Below, piece after piece: positions 45,636 to 53,854 of a stretch of 64,000 bases of DNA. The DNA lies in NCBI RefSeq assembly GCF_004000805.1, contig NZ_BILY01000004.1, positions 124,001 through 188,000 on the forward strand. The letters run 5' to 3'. The position numbers and the translations under genes were made by a program. Source of the stretch: Paenibacillus glycanilyticus NBRC 16618 (GTDB taxonomy: Bacteria; Bacillota; Bacilli; Paenibacillales; Paenibacillaceae). Every line of letters begins with the position of its first letter. The stretch's first letter is position 1. The notes beneath the pieces are model-generated. The model saw only the letters and a program-made list of their open reading frames with translations, was not told where the DNA came from and did no database searches.

Positions 45636-45729
45636 TAAATTAACCTTTGTATTGACATAAGAACGAACCTTCCACATAATATGAACTAGAATCATCTTAA
45701 TTTCATTATTAAATTAACCTAACGGTTAA
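45636..45729 (+). promoter_or_regulatory. promoter of the GH2 operon flanked by direct repeats
   Basis: TTGACA (45652-45657) and CATAAT (45675-45680), 17 bp apart, make a strong promoter. TAAATTAACCT occurs at 45636-45646 and again at 45710-45720, 74 bp apart, bracketing it. TTAACC-TAAC-GGTTAA (45714-45729) is an inverted repeat overlapping the second copy, close to the ribosome site. These suit a looping repressor or an AraC-type regulator. Confidence 0.65.
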
Positions 45730-45752
45730 CTAAAAGGAGAGAAAAGAAGATT

Positions 45753-47516
45753 ATGGCTAGTACGCACAAGTATGTGAAGGATTATCCGCGTCCGCAGTGG
45801 GTACGCGACGAATGGCAATTGTTAAACGGCGAATGGGGCTTCCGCTTCGATGATTCGTTTGAAGGCGAACGCAGCAAATGGTACAGCAAGCTGGATGCGG
45901 ACCGTACGATTCAAGTCCCGTTTACATATGAGACCAAAGCCAGCGGTATCGGCGAGGAAACCTTCCATCCATGCGTATGGTATGAGCGGAATGTTGCAAT
46001 CCCGGCCGAAACGGGAGACAAACGCGTTATCCTCCATTTCCAGGCCGTTGATTATTTGGCTAAGCTGTGGGTAAACGGCGTGTATATCGGCTCGCATGAA
46101 GGCGGTTATGCGGCATTCTCCTTTGATATTACTGATGCCGTGCAGATTGGCGGGGAAAACCGCATCACGCTCCGCGTGGAAGACAGCAACAGCACGATGC
46201 AGCCGCGCGGCAAGCAGCGCTGGATCGAGAAGAACTACGGCTGCTGGTACGTGCAGACAACCGGCATCTGGCAGTCCGTCTGGCTGGAATATGTCGACGG
46301 CAACCATGTGAACAGAGCTAAAATTACGCCAAAGCTGGAAGAAGCAGCGGTTACGTTCGAATACGAGCTTGGCAGCACGGTACGTTCCTTCGACGGCTTG
46401 ACGCTCCAGACCGTTATTCGTTACGACGGGAAACTGATCCGCTCCTCGGAAACCAATGTTGACCGCAAGTTCTTGAAAGTGGAGCTAAGCGTCATGAACG
46501 ACGTCAACGAATGGAAAATTCATTCCTGGCATCCGAATCATCCGAACCTGTACGATGTGGAAGTTGTTCTGAAGAAAGACGGCCAGCCGGTAGACACCGT
46601 ATACTCCTACTTCGGCATGCGCCGCATTCAGATTAAAGGCGACCGCATCCTGCTCAACAAGCAGCCGCTCTACCAACGCCTTCTGCTCGATCAAGGCTAT
46701 TGGGAAGATACGCATCTGACTCCGCCTTCCGAAGAAGCCATTATCGAGGATATCGATAAAACCTTGGCGCTTGGCTTCAACGGCGTGCGCAAGCACCAGA
46801 AGCTCGAGGATCCGAGATACCTGTACTGGGCGGACCGCAAGGGCTTTCTCGTCTGGTCGGAGATTGCCGCCACTTACGAATTCGGAGACGACGCCGTAGA
46901 CCGGTTCACGAAGGAATGGATGGAGGTTGTCCGCCAGCATTACAACCACCCTTCCATTGTGACGTGGGTTCCGTTTAACGAATCATGGGGAATCGGACAA
47001 ATCTTCACCGACCGGAAGCAGCAGCAATTCACCGAATCGATCTATCATTTAACCAAGTCCTACGATCAGATGAGGCCTGTAGTCGTGAACGACGGCTGGG
47101 AGCATACGATTTCGGATATTATTACGCTACATGACTACGAGGAGCTGGGCTCCGTGCTCGAAGCCAGATACAAGGACAAGGACGCCTTGCTCAGCAATGA
47201 TTTCGCGCATGACAAACACCGCTATCCGTTCGCTAACGGATACAGCTACAAAGGCCAGCCGGTGATCATCAGCGAGTACGGCGGCATCGCATTTACGAGC
47301 GAATCCGGCTGGGGTTACGGCAACCAAGTAAAAAATGAAGAAGAATTTTTGGCCCGTTATGAAGGAATTACCCAAGCAATCAAGAATCTCGATTATGTAA
47401 GCGGATTCTGCTATACGCAAATTACGGACGTGCAGCAGGAGGTTAACGGCTTGCTTACGATTAACCGGGAGCCTAAGATTGCTATGGAGAAGATCAGAAA
47501 AATCAATCTGCAGTAA
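45753..47516 (+). CDS. GH2 beta-galactosidase/beta-glucuronidase-like enzyme
   Basis: 587 residues, no signal peptide. Jelly-roll sugar-binding domain 15-180, immunoglobulin-like domain 185-290 and TIM barrel 295-580. Acid/base E410 lies in TWVPFNESWG and nucleophile E508 in VIISEYGG. The short three-domain form is close to glucuronidase length (~600) rather than LacZ (~1020). It cleaves a terminal beta-hexoside of an imported oligosaccharide. RBS AAAGGAGAG before ATG 45753. It precedes an oxidoreductase by 47 bp, presumably acting on the released sugar. Confidence 0.92.
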   Translation: MASTHKYVKDYPRPQWVRDEWQLLNGEWGFRFDDSFEGERSKWYSKLDADRTIQVPFTYETKASGIGEETFHPCVWYERNVAIPAETGDKRVILHFQAVDYLAKLWVNGVYIGSHEGGYAAFSFDITDAVQIGGENRITLRVEDSNSTMQPRGKQRWIEKNYGCWYVQTTGIWQSVWLEYVDGNHVNRAKITPKLEEAAVTFEYELGSTVRSFDGLTLQTVIRYDGKLIRSSETNVDRKFLKVELSVMNDVNEWKIHSWHPNHPNLYDVEVVLKKDGQPVDTVYSYFGMRRIQIKGDRILLNKQPLYQRLLLDQGYWEDTHLTPPSEEAIIEDIDKTLALGFNGVRKHQKLEDPRYLYWADRKGFLVWSEIAATYEFGDDAVDRFTKEWMEVVRQHYNHPSIVTWVPFNESWGIGQIFTDRKQQQFTESIYHLTKSYDQMRPVVVNDGWEHTISDIITLHDYEELGSVLEARYKDKDALLSNDFAHDKHRYPFANGYSYKGQPVIISEYGGIAFTSESGWGYGNQVKNEEEFLARYEGITQAIKNLDYVSGFCYTQITDVQQEVNGLLTINREPKIAMEKIRKINLQ

Positions 47517-47563
47517 TATCAGGCTTCCGATACACAGTTCATGAGAAGGCAGGGATTGGATTC

Positions 47564-48646
47564 ATGTCAAAAATGCAACGTATTGGAATTATCGGCAGCG
47601 GCGGTATCGCTTCTGCTCACGTAAGAGCCTACAAACAGCTTCACGACGTTGAGATTGTCGCCGTTGCCGATGTCATTCCGGGCAAAGCGGATCAATTCGT
47701 TACGCGCGAGCAATTGCCGGGAGCCATCGGCTTCGATGATCACCGCAGGCTCCTTGAGCTTGATCTGGACGGGGTCAGCATCTGCACGCCAAATGCCTCC
47801 CATCACGTAACCACCGTAGACGCGCTGCGCGCAGGCAAAAACGTTCTGCTCGAAAAGCCGATGTCCGTTACCTTGGACGAAGCGATCGATATGGTTCAAG
47901 TCGCTAACGAAACGGGAAATATGCTGACAATCGGTTTTCAGCCCCGTTACGACCCTAACATGAAGGTCGTTAACGAAATCGTCCAATCCGGCAAGCTCGG
48001 CAAGGTCTATTACGTGGAGACCGGCGGCGGCCGCAGACGCGGCATGCCGGGAGGCACGTTTATCAGCAAGCAGCTCGCCGGAGCCGGCGCTATGGCGGAT
48101 ATCGGCTGCTACTCGCTCGATATGGCGCTTAATGCGCTTGGTTATCCGAAGCCGCTTACGGTATCGGCTTATACGTCCAATTATTTCGGCACGAATCCCG
48201 TTCATCATCCGGAAGCGAGCAAATTCGAGGTTGAGGATTTTGGAGTAGCGCTTGTACGCTTCGAGAATGATCTGGTGCTTCAATTCAAGATCTCTTGGGC
48301 TATGCATATGGATACGCTTGGCTCCACCATGTTCCTCGGAACGGAAGGCGGACTGAAAGTGAATCCTTACGGAACGGGCAATTGGTCCGGCGTATGGGAT
48401 GGCCGCGTCGGCGAGATGAAGCTGTTCCATGACTTTATGGGCAAACAGACTGAAACGCCGATTCCGGTTACGAATACCGACCTTAACCTCTTCAACGAGA
48501 AGGTGAGGGATTTCTCCGAAGCCGTGCGCGAAGGACGTCCCGCCCCTATTCCGGGCTCGCAGATCGTCATTCAGCAAGCCATTATCGACGGAGTGCTCCG
48601 CTCCTCTGCCGCCAAACGCGAGGTTGCCATCGAGCTTCCTTTCTAA
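47564..48646 (+). CDS. Gfo/Idh/MocA family oxidoreductase
   Basis: 360 residues. The Rossmann motif IGIIGSGGIASAHVRAY is at the N-terminus, the EKP motif is in LLEKPMSVTLDEA near residue 100, and GAMADIGCYSLDMALNALG holds the expected catalytic region. It oxidises or reduces a sugar, inositol or their derivatives with NAD(P). Co-transcribed with the GH2 gene, so the two probably form a short pathway. A terminator follows at 48657. Confidence 0.9.
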   Translation: MSKMQRIGIIGSGGIASAHVRAYKQLHDVEIVAVADVIPGKADQFVTREQLPGAIGFDDHRRLLELDLDGVSICTPNASHHVTTVDALRAGKNVLLEKPMSVTLDEAIDMVQVANETGNMLTIGFQPRYDPNMKVVNEIVQSGKLGKVYYVETGGGRRRGMPGGTFISKQLAGAGAMADIGCYSLDMALNALGYPKPLTVSAYTSNYFGTNPVHHPEASKFEVEDFGVALVRFENDLVLQFKISWAMHMDTLGSTMFLGTEGGLKVNPYGTGNWSGVWDGRVGEMKLFHDFMGKQTETPIPVTNTDLNLFNEKVRDFSEAVREGRPAPIPGSQIVIQQAIIDGVLRSSAAKREVAIELPF

Positions 48647-48656
48647 CGTTAAATCG

Positions 48657-48694
48657 AATAGCCTTGGCCTTTATCCGGCCGAGGCTATTTTTTA
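48657..48694 (+). terminator. terminator of the GH2-oxidoreductase operon
   Basis: AATAGCCTTGGCC (48657-48669) pairs with GGCCGAGGCTATT (48677-48689) allowing one mismatch, followed by TTTTTT. Confidence 0.85.
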
Positions 48695-48759
48695 TAGACA
48701 AACGAATCCCCGTGCACTACGATCTTAACAGCGCAATACTATAGGGCGGTGAGTATGTT

Positions 48760-49680
48760 TTGAAGCTGGAAAGATTGATATCGATCATCTACATGCTGCT
48801 TAATAATGAAGTCGTGTCCGCTTCGGAATTGTCGTGCAAATACGGCGTTTCGCAAAGAACCATCTACAGGGACATCGAAGCGATCTGCGCGGCGGGTATT
48901 CCCGTTGTCTCCTATCAGGGCGTTAACGGCGGATACGGCATTATGAAGGAATACAAGATGGACAAAAGCCTGCTCAGCTCCGATGATATCGCCTCGCTAA
49001 TTACTCTTCTCAAGAGCACGACTACCATATTCGAGGATGAGCGGGCCCATGAGACGATTCATCGGCTGAAGACTGTTCAGACCGATAACGGCAGAGCTCC
49101 AAGCCTGACGATGGATCTTGGCAGCTGGCGATCGTACGCGGCCCATCTTCGCGCGCTCCACTCCGCCATAAACGGCCGACAGCTCGTCCAATTCCATTAT
49201 ACGAATGCGAAGGATGAACGTCAGAACCGCGTCGTCGAGCCTGTTAGTCTCCTGTTTAAATATGGCGCCTGGTATTTGTACGGCTACTGCCGCTCCAAGG
49301 ATGACTATCGGGTGTTTAAGCTAACAAGAATGTCGGAGCTGCTGACCTTGCCGGAAGGCTTCCAGCGTGAGCATAACATCCACACCGAAGATGTTCTCAC
49401 CGGCGGCGGCGGTCAGGAGCAGGAGCAGATAAGCCATGCCATCATCCATTTTACGGGCGGTTCGCTTGCAAGGGTGCTGGATGAGTTTTATTTGGACGAG
49501 AAGCAGTTTAACGATGACGGCACGCTTACGCTGACGATTACTCAGGCAATCGACACGGACTGGCTGATCGAGAAGCTGCTTGGTTTTGGCGAGGACGCCC
49601 TTGTACTGGAACCGCCTGCGCTTAGGCAACGAATCAAAGAAAAAATTGGAAAAATGTTAAACCGTTATAAAGAAGTGTGA
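48760..49680 (+). CDS. YafY-type regulator with HTH and WYL domain
   Basis: 306 residues starting at TTG 48760, six bases after GGTGAG. An N-terminal HTH_11 domain (ASELSCKYGVSQRTIYRDIEAICAAGIPVVSYQGVNGGYGI) occupies 15-60. A WYL domain covers ~135-220 (QLVQFHYTNAKDERQNRVVEPVSLLFKYGAWYLYGYCRSKDDYRVFKLTRM) and a WCX-like C-terminus 225-300. WYL proteins sense nucleic acid or small ligands. It could regulate the GH2 operon upstream or the small gene downstream. Confidence 0.9.
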   Translation: MKLERLISIIYMLLNNEVVSASELSCKYGVSQRTIYRDIEAICAAGIPVVSYQGVNGGYGIMKEYKMDKSLLSSDDIASLITLLKSTTTIFEDERAHETIHRLKTVQTDNGRAPSLTMDLGSWRSYAAHLRALHSAINGRQLVQFHYTNAKDERQNRVVEPVSLLFKYGAWYLYGYCRSKDDYRVFKLTRMSELLTLPEGFQREHNIHTEDVLTGGGGQEQEQISHAIIHFTGGSLARVLDEFYLDEKQFNDDGTLTLTITQAIDTDWLIEKLLGFGEDALVLEPPALRQRIKEKIGKMLNRYKEV

Positions 49681-49707
49681 CAGGATGCTGTCATACTTCT
49701 TTTTTTA
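49670..49707 (+). terminator. terminator overlapping the WYL gene stop
   Basis: AAGAAGTGTGACAG (49670-49683) pairs with CTGTCATACTTCTT (49688-49701) with one mismatch, then TTTTT. The stop codon lies inside the stem. Confidence 0.8.
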
Positions 49708-49757
49708 TAATGGAAACATTCGTTCGATCAACTTAATCGTAAAGGGAAGTGACTGAG

Positions 49758-49919
49758 TTGTTAGACCATCCTTTTTTCTTTGAAGAGCAGATGAAGCATA
49801 AAAGCTGGGAGCTCAAACAAATCGATAAGCATGCTTGGAAGTACGCGCACATGAAACGGAAAAATCTGCGGCTGCCTCTATTCCTGCTGCTTCGCGTCCT
49901 CGGAAGAATTAAACATTGA
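49758..49919 (+). CDS. small basic protein of unknown function, 53 residues
   Basis: Starts at TTG 49758, ten bases after AAGGGA (49742-49747), and runs to TGA 49917-49919. The protein begins MLDHPFFFEEQMKHKSWELK, is rich in Lys/His/Trp, and ends in a short hydrophobic helix followed by LGRIKH. The amphipathic, basic character could suit a membrane-surface peptide, but I recognise no family. It lies between two terminators, so it is its own unit. The codon use is like the neighbours'. The TTG start and small size leave real doubt. Confidence 0.5.
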   Translation: MLDHPFFFEEQMKHKSWELKQIDKHAWKYAHMKRKNLRLPLFLLLRVLGRIKH

Positions 49920-49945
49920 CAACGCTTGGGATCTGTTTTTATACT
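49916..49945 (+). promoter_or_regulatory. promoter of the EamA transporter gene
   Basis: TTGACA (49916-49921) and TATACT (49940-49945) with an 18-bp gap. The -35 overlaps the stop of the small gene. A leader of about 140 nt separates it from the start at 50090. Confidence 0.6.
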
Positions 49946-49980
49946 GGTAACCGAAACGTCAATACTAAAACTCATTAGGG

Positions 49981-50066
49981 AAGCTGTGGACTTTTCTGGA
50001 GAGCAATCTCTATTTTCGCCACACAAAGGCCCGTACTGCCGGTACGCGTCATTTGTGTGGTTTTTT
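49981..50066 (+). promoter_or_regulatory. leader attenuator: competing hairpins upstream of the EamA gene
   Basis: A terminator CCACACAAA (50019-50027) / TTTGTGTGG (50052-50060) with inner CGTAC/GTACG stem and T6 lies 24 bases before the start codon, inside the leader. An earlier TGTGG (49985-49989) can pair with CCACA (50019-50023), which would break the terminator. Between them GAGA-GCAA-TCTC-like 49999-50010 forms a small hairpin. This is the layout of a riboswitch or attenuator. I cannot match it to a known class. Confidence 0.55.
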
Positions 50067-50089
50067 GCGTTCAAAAAAGGAGGATCATC

Positions 50090-50983
50090 ATGAAATTATG
50101 GCATTACGCGTTAATCGTATGTTTGGGAGGCTGCTGTTACGGGGTCTTGTCCACCTTTGTAAAACTGGCGTATGCGGCAGGCTTTTCCGTCTCCGCGGTA
50201 ACCGGCGGCCAGTATCTTTTCGGGGCGGTCCTAAGCTGGCTGATCGTACTGCTCGTTAACAGGAAAGCGCCAACCCGCAAACAAACCTTTAAACTAATGT
50301 TATCCGGAATACCTTTTGGATTAACGGGCATTTTTTATTATCAAGCCTTGCAGACGCTTAATGCTTCGCTGGCTATCGTCATTTTATTTCAATTCGTCTG
50401 GATCGGAACGTTGCTGGAGTGGCTGCTGCTTAAGAAAAAACCGACGAAAAACAAGCTGTTGTCCATAACGCTCACGTTGCTCGGTTCCATTCTAGCCGCC
50501 AATATTCTGTTTCAGGAGAACATGTTGCTGTCATGGACGGGATGCCTGTGGGGATTGCTTGCCGCGTTGACCTTTTCAGCTTTTGTGTTTCTCAGCAGCA
50601 CGGTCGAAAGATCAACGCCTCCCCTCTTAAAAAGCGCGCTTCTTTCCACGGGAGGCGTTATCACGATATTTATCGTATTCCCGCCGACCTTTTTATTGGA
50701 TTGGCATATCGTCACGGGGCTGTTCCCTTACGGATTAGCGCTAGGCGTATTCGGGGTCGTGCTTCCTCCCCTTTTGTTCTCGATTGGCATGCCGCATGTC
50801 GGTTCGGGGTTAGGAACGATTCTGACCGCATCCGAATTGCCGGTTGTCGTTATTCTTTCCTCTTTCGTGCTCGCGGAACCGATTAGCTTGCCGCAGTGGA
50901 TTGGCGTTTTCATTATTTTGAGCGGGATTGTCGGCAGCAACCTCCGGTTAAGGAAAACGGATCGTCCATCCTTGGCCGCTTAG
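50090..50983 (+). CDS. EamA family drug/metabolite transporter
   Basis: 297 residues from ATG 50090, following AAAGGAGG (50075-50082); a GTG 50057 would fall in the terminator. Ten membrane segments form two EamA repeats (about 5-135 and 145-290), with GIPFGLTGIFYYQALQTLNASLAIVILFQFVWIGTLLEWL typical of the first. These proteins export amino acids or metabolites, or import some. The leader attenuator suggests its expression answers a small molecule or translation state. Confidence 0.9.
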   Translation: MKLWHYALIVCLGGCCYGVLSTFVKLAYAAGFSVSAVTGGQYLFGAVLSWLIVLLVNRKAPTRKQTFKLMLSGIPFGLTGIFYYQALQTLNASLAIVILFQFVWIGTLLEWLLLKKKPTKNKLLSITLTLLGSILAANILFQENMLLSWTGCLWGLLAALTFSAFVFLSSTVERSTPPLLKSALLSTGGVITIFIVFPPTFLLDWHIVTGLFPYGLALGVFGVVLPPLLFSIGMPHVGSGLGTILTASELPVVVILSSFVLAEPISLPQWIGVFIILSGIVGSNLRLRKTDRPSLAA

Positions 50984-50984
50984 A

Positions 50985-51024
50985 AAATGAAAGAAATCTA
51001 TTTCCAAATGAAAGAAATCTATTT
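50985..51024. repeat. tandem 19-bp direct repeat
   Basis: AAATGAAAGAAATCTATTT occurs exactly at 50985-51003 and 51006-51024, two bases apart (21-bp period), starting just after the EamA stop. A two-turn spacing suits two protein dimers on one face of DNA. Confidence 0.85.
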
Positions 51025-51161
51025 TTTCTTGGCCCTGTCTGAGTAAATGCTCATAGAGTCACGGCATTGTAATGTTCTTGTAACACTGCACTCAGACTCC
51101 TTTCATTTACGCAATCTATACTAATAGACATGACCCCCCTTTATTATATTTCTCTCTTGCA

Positions 51162-51195
51162 GCCTGCGGCCCCGTGCCGCAGGCACTTTGTTTTT
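51162..51195 (+). terminator. hairpin terminator between EamA and hydrolase genes
   Basis: GCCTGCGG (51162-51169) and CCGCAGGC (51177-51184) pair, then CACTTTGTTTTT. It lies 179 bp after the EamA stop and 61 bp before the hydrolase start, so it either ends the EamA message or sits in the hydrolase leader. Confidence 0.7.
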
Positions 51196-51255
51196 ATAGG
51201 GAGAGCATGGTAGTCTAATGAGGTGAGCTTACATAAGAACGGGGGCAGTAAAAGA

Positions 51256-51993
51256 ATGAGCGGCACTAATCATAAGGTAGTCCGTCTTGCAGGCGTCGAC
51301 TGTCTGCAGGTTGATCCCATCGGGCAATCGGGCGGAACCGTCCTTTTATATCATGGATGGGGCTCCACGCAGGAGAGCTATTTATTTTTCTCATCCATCG
51401 TTTCGGGCTGGGGTTATACGGTCATCGTTCCGGAGCTCCTCCATCACGGCTATCGGGGCACTCTGAATTACGCGGATCCCGCCGTACTCGAACAGACCTT
51501 CCTGGAGATTGTTCTGCAAGGCTCCAAGGAAGCCGTGGAAATGACTGAACAGCTTGGCGGGCCAAGCGGCGGCAAAATCGGCATTATTGGCCATTCGGCT
51601 GGAGGTTTCGTGGCAGCGGGAGCGTTCGCGAAAAATACGGATATTGCGGCAGCCGTCGTCATTAACGGCTCCTGCGCGTGGACGGAATTTTACGAATCGT
51701 ATCTGAAATACGCCGGAAAGCCGGCCTTAAGCGAAGAAGAACGCGCCGCTCTCGCGAAGCATGATCCGATCTCTTTATTAACCTTTGAAGATGAGAGAGG
51801 ATTGTTGCTGCTGCACGGAAAAGAGGATACAACGGTACCGATTCACAGCCAGCGTTATTTTATGGATAAAAAGGCCTGCGCCGCTCCCGAGCGTCTCCGT
51901 ATGGTCGAGTACGGCGGAGTCAACCATCAGATCACGCTCAAGATGCTGGAGCAGGCCAAGCTATGGCTGGACAGCCATCTTCGGGCAAACTAA
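51256..51993 (+). CDS. alpha/beta hydrolase
   Basis: 245 residues from ATG 51256, eight bases after GGGGGCAG; GTG 51223 would add eleven residues but lacks a ribosome site. The fold shows the oxyanion loop YHGWGST, nucleophile S114 in GHSAGG, acid D in LLHGKEDTTVP and the C-terminal His in GGVNHQI. Probably an esterase or prolyl-oligopeptidase-like enzyme, cytoplasmic. Substrate unknown. Confidence 0.88.
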   Translation: MSGTNHKVVRLAGVDCLQVDPIGQSGGTVLLYHGWGSTQESYLFFSSIVSGWGYTVIVPELLHHGYRGTLNYADPAVLEQTFLEIVLQGSKEAVEMTEQLGGPSGGKIGIIGHSAGGFVAAGAFAKNTDIAAAVVINGSCAWTEFYESYLKYAGKPALSEEERAALAKHDPISLLTFEDERGLLLLHGKEDTTVPIHSQRYFMDKKACAAPERLRMVEYGGVNHQITLKMLEQAKLWLDSHLRAN

Positions 51994-52006
51994 TATTCGG
52001 CAGCGG

Positions 52007-52639
52007 CTACAGCTTGCTTACGGCCTCAACAAACTGGCGCGCGCGATCCGTTATCAGATCGAATCTGCCCTCGCGCACCCAGTCGAGATTAAGCAGCTTG
52101 CCGCCCATTCCGACGGCATTGGCACCCGCGGCGAAATAATCGGCGATATTATGCAGATCTACGCCGCCGGTGGCCATAATCGGTATGGAATCAAGCGGTC
52201 CGCGGATTTCCGATAAGTATTTGGTACCAAGCGTTCCCATCGGGAACAGCTTTACCGCTTCGGCGCCTGCCTTCCAAGCTTTTACGATTTCCGTAGGGGT
52301 CATAACGCCCGGCCATACCGAAACTCCTCTTTCTTGTCCGTAGGCGATGACTTCTTCATCCAGATTCGGCGAGATCAGGAATTGCGCGCCGGCGGCAACG
52401 GCCGTCTTCGCCATCTCCGCATCCAGCACGGTACCCGCCCCTACAGCAGCCTGTCCGTCAAAGCGGCTGCGCCAGCGCTCGATCATCACGGCCGCGCCGG
52501 GCGTGTTCATCGTAATTTCCATCAGACGAATGCCGCCGTCAATCATGGCTTGTCCGGCAGCGTCCGCTTGATGGTCTTCAATGCCTCTCAAAATCGCCAC
52601 AATCTTGTGCTCAAGCAGCAAATCCAGCATCTTACTCAT
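52007..52639 (-). CDS. KDPG/KHG aldolase
   Basis: 210 residues from ATG 52639, nine bases after AAGGGG; TTG 52663 would overlap mutY. The class I aldolase motifs are LMEITMNT (E41) and AVKLFPMGTLG with Schiff-base lysine K130; GAGTVLD and VMATGGV-like IMATGGV bind phosphate. It splits 2-keto-3-deoxy-6-phosphogluconate to pyruvate and glyceraldehyde-3-phosphate, the end of hexuronate breakdown. It lies 14 bp after mutY. No kinase or uronate gene is beside it. Confidence 0.9.
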   Translation of the reverse strand: MSKMLDLLLEHKIVAILRGIEDHQADAAGQAMIDGGIRLMEITMNTPGAAVMIERWRSRFDGQAAVGAGTVLDAEMAKTAVAAGAQFLISPNLDEEVIAYGQERGVSVWPGVMTPTEIVKAWKAGAEAVKLFPMGTLGTKYLSEIRGPLDSIPIMATGGVDLHNIADYFAAGANAVGMGGKLLNLDWVREGRFDLITDRARQFVEAVSKL

Positions 52640-52653
52640 CTCAACCGTCCCCT

Positions 52654-53850
52654 TTACGTCCAATATTCCCGCAATATGCGAATGAATAAATTCGGAAAAG
52701 CCAATGTGTCCATATCCTCAGGACCAATCCATCGGTATTCGCCTTGCTTGCCGCCTGCTTCGTAAGCGGCCGCAGTCTCCGCAGCCAGGCTTGAACCGGC
52801 AGCAGCAGCTGCCGCACCCGCTAGTGCACCAAGGTCAGCCAGGTAAATTCTCATTTTCCAGTGAATATGGCTGAATACATGATCCGCATCCATAAACCAG
52901 CGCTCCGGTCGGATCAAGAGACCCGTCTCTTCTTCCATTGACCGCGTCAGCCACTCGCCCGCAGCCGCCGTACTGCCGTCTGTCCCGGAAGCGGCATCAA
53001 TGATTTTTTCCTGTTCCTTCGGCACAAGCAAATGAGGAAGCTCCCACATCTGCGCGAGCAATCCGGTCTCCGGACGCTGACGCACCAGAATCTTGCCTTC
53101 ATTCGCGCCCGTACCGGCGATAATCGCGGCAACCCGCTTCTCCGGACGAGGTGGCTTCGCCTTCGTCTTGATCGGCAGCTCCGTTTCGCGGCCGGCAAGA
53201 CGCGCCTCGCAATGCTCCATTACCGGACATGGCAGGCAGCTTGGCGCTTTTGGCGTACAGACAAGCGCCCCAAGCTCCATAAGCGCCTGGTTGAAATCCC
53301 CGGCAGCCCCTTCCGGAATGAGCGATCCCGCAAGCTTTTCGATACCAACGCGTGTCGCAGGCTTCGCAATATCGTCCTCCAGGCAGAAGTACCTCGACAG
53401 AACCCGCATGACGTTGCCGTCTACAGCAGGCTCCGGCCGGTTAAAGGCAATGCTCATAATCGCGCCGGTTGTATAAGGGCCGACGCCTTTAAGTCCCGCC
53501 ACCGCCGCTTTGTCATCCGGCACAACACCGCCGTACCGCTCGACGACCTCGCGTGCGCCGGCCTGCAAATTGCGGGCGCGCGAATAATAACCGAGTCCTT
53601 CCCAGCACTTCAGCACTTCCGGCTCCGGCGCTTCGGCAAGGGCGCGTACCGTGGGGAATTTATTCATAAACCGCTCGTAGTAAGGAATTACCGTGTCCAC
53701 CCTGGTCTGCTGCAGCATAATTTCCGATACCCATACGCGGTATGGATCCTGATTCATCCGCCACGGCAGGTCCCTCTTGATTCTCCGGTACCAGGTAAGC
53801 AGCTCGCGGCTGAAGTAAGCCTTTGCCTCTTCCTTATAAATCGCTTCCAT
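52654..53850 (-). CDS. mutY: A/G-specific adenine DNA glycosylase MutY
   Basis: 398 residues. Catalytic E43 (SEIMLQQTR), helix-hairpin-helix LKGVGPYTTGAI and D144 (AVDGNVMRVLSR) are intact. The iron-sulfur cluster ligands C198-x6-C205-x2-C208-x5-C214 are present. A Nudix-like domain that reads 8-oxoG follows from 240 to the end, with an alanine-rich insert near 345-360. It removes A opposite 8-oxoG. It starts four bases after the upstream AraC stop and is followed by the aldolase. Confidence 0.95.
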   Translation of the reverse strand: MEAIYKEEAKAYFSRELLTWYRRIKRDLPWRMNQDPYRVWVSEIMLQQTRVDTVIPYYERFMNKFPTVRALAEAPEPEVLKCWEGLGYYSRARNLQAGAREVVERYGGVVPDDKAAVAGLKGVGPYTTGAIMSIAFNRPEPAVDGNVMRVLSRYFCLEDDIAKPATRVGIEKLAGSLIPEGAAGDFNQALMELGALVCTPKAPSCLPCPVMEHCEARLAGRETELPIKTKAKPPRPEKRVAAIIAGTGANEGKILVRQRPETGLLAQMWELPHLLVPKEQEKIIDAASGTDGSTAAAGEWLTRSMEEETGLLIRPERWFMDADHVFSHIHWKMRIYLADLGALAGAAAAAAGSSLAAETAAAYEAGGKQGEYRWIGPEDMDTLAFPNLFIRILREYWT

Positions 53851-53854
53851 TTGT

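Noticed and set aside
49981..50066. Glycine riboswitch or T-box in the EamA leader
   Set aside because: CTGGAGAGC recalls the glycine class, but the conserved core after it is missing; no T-box antiterminator with UGG bulge is present.
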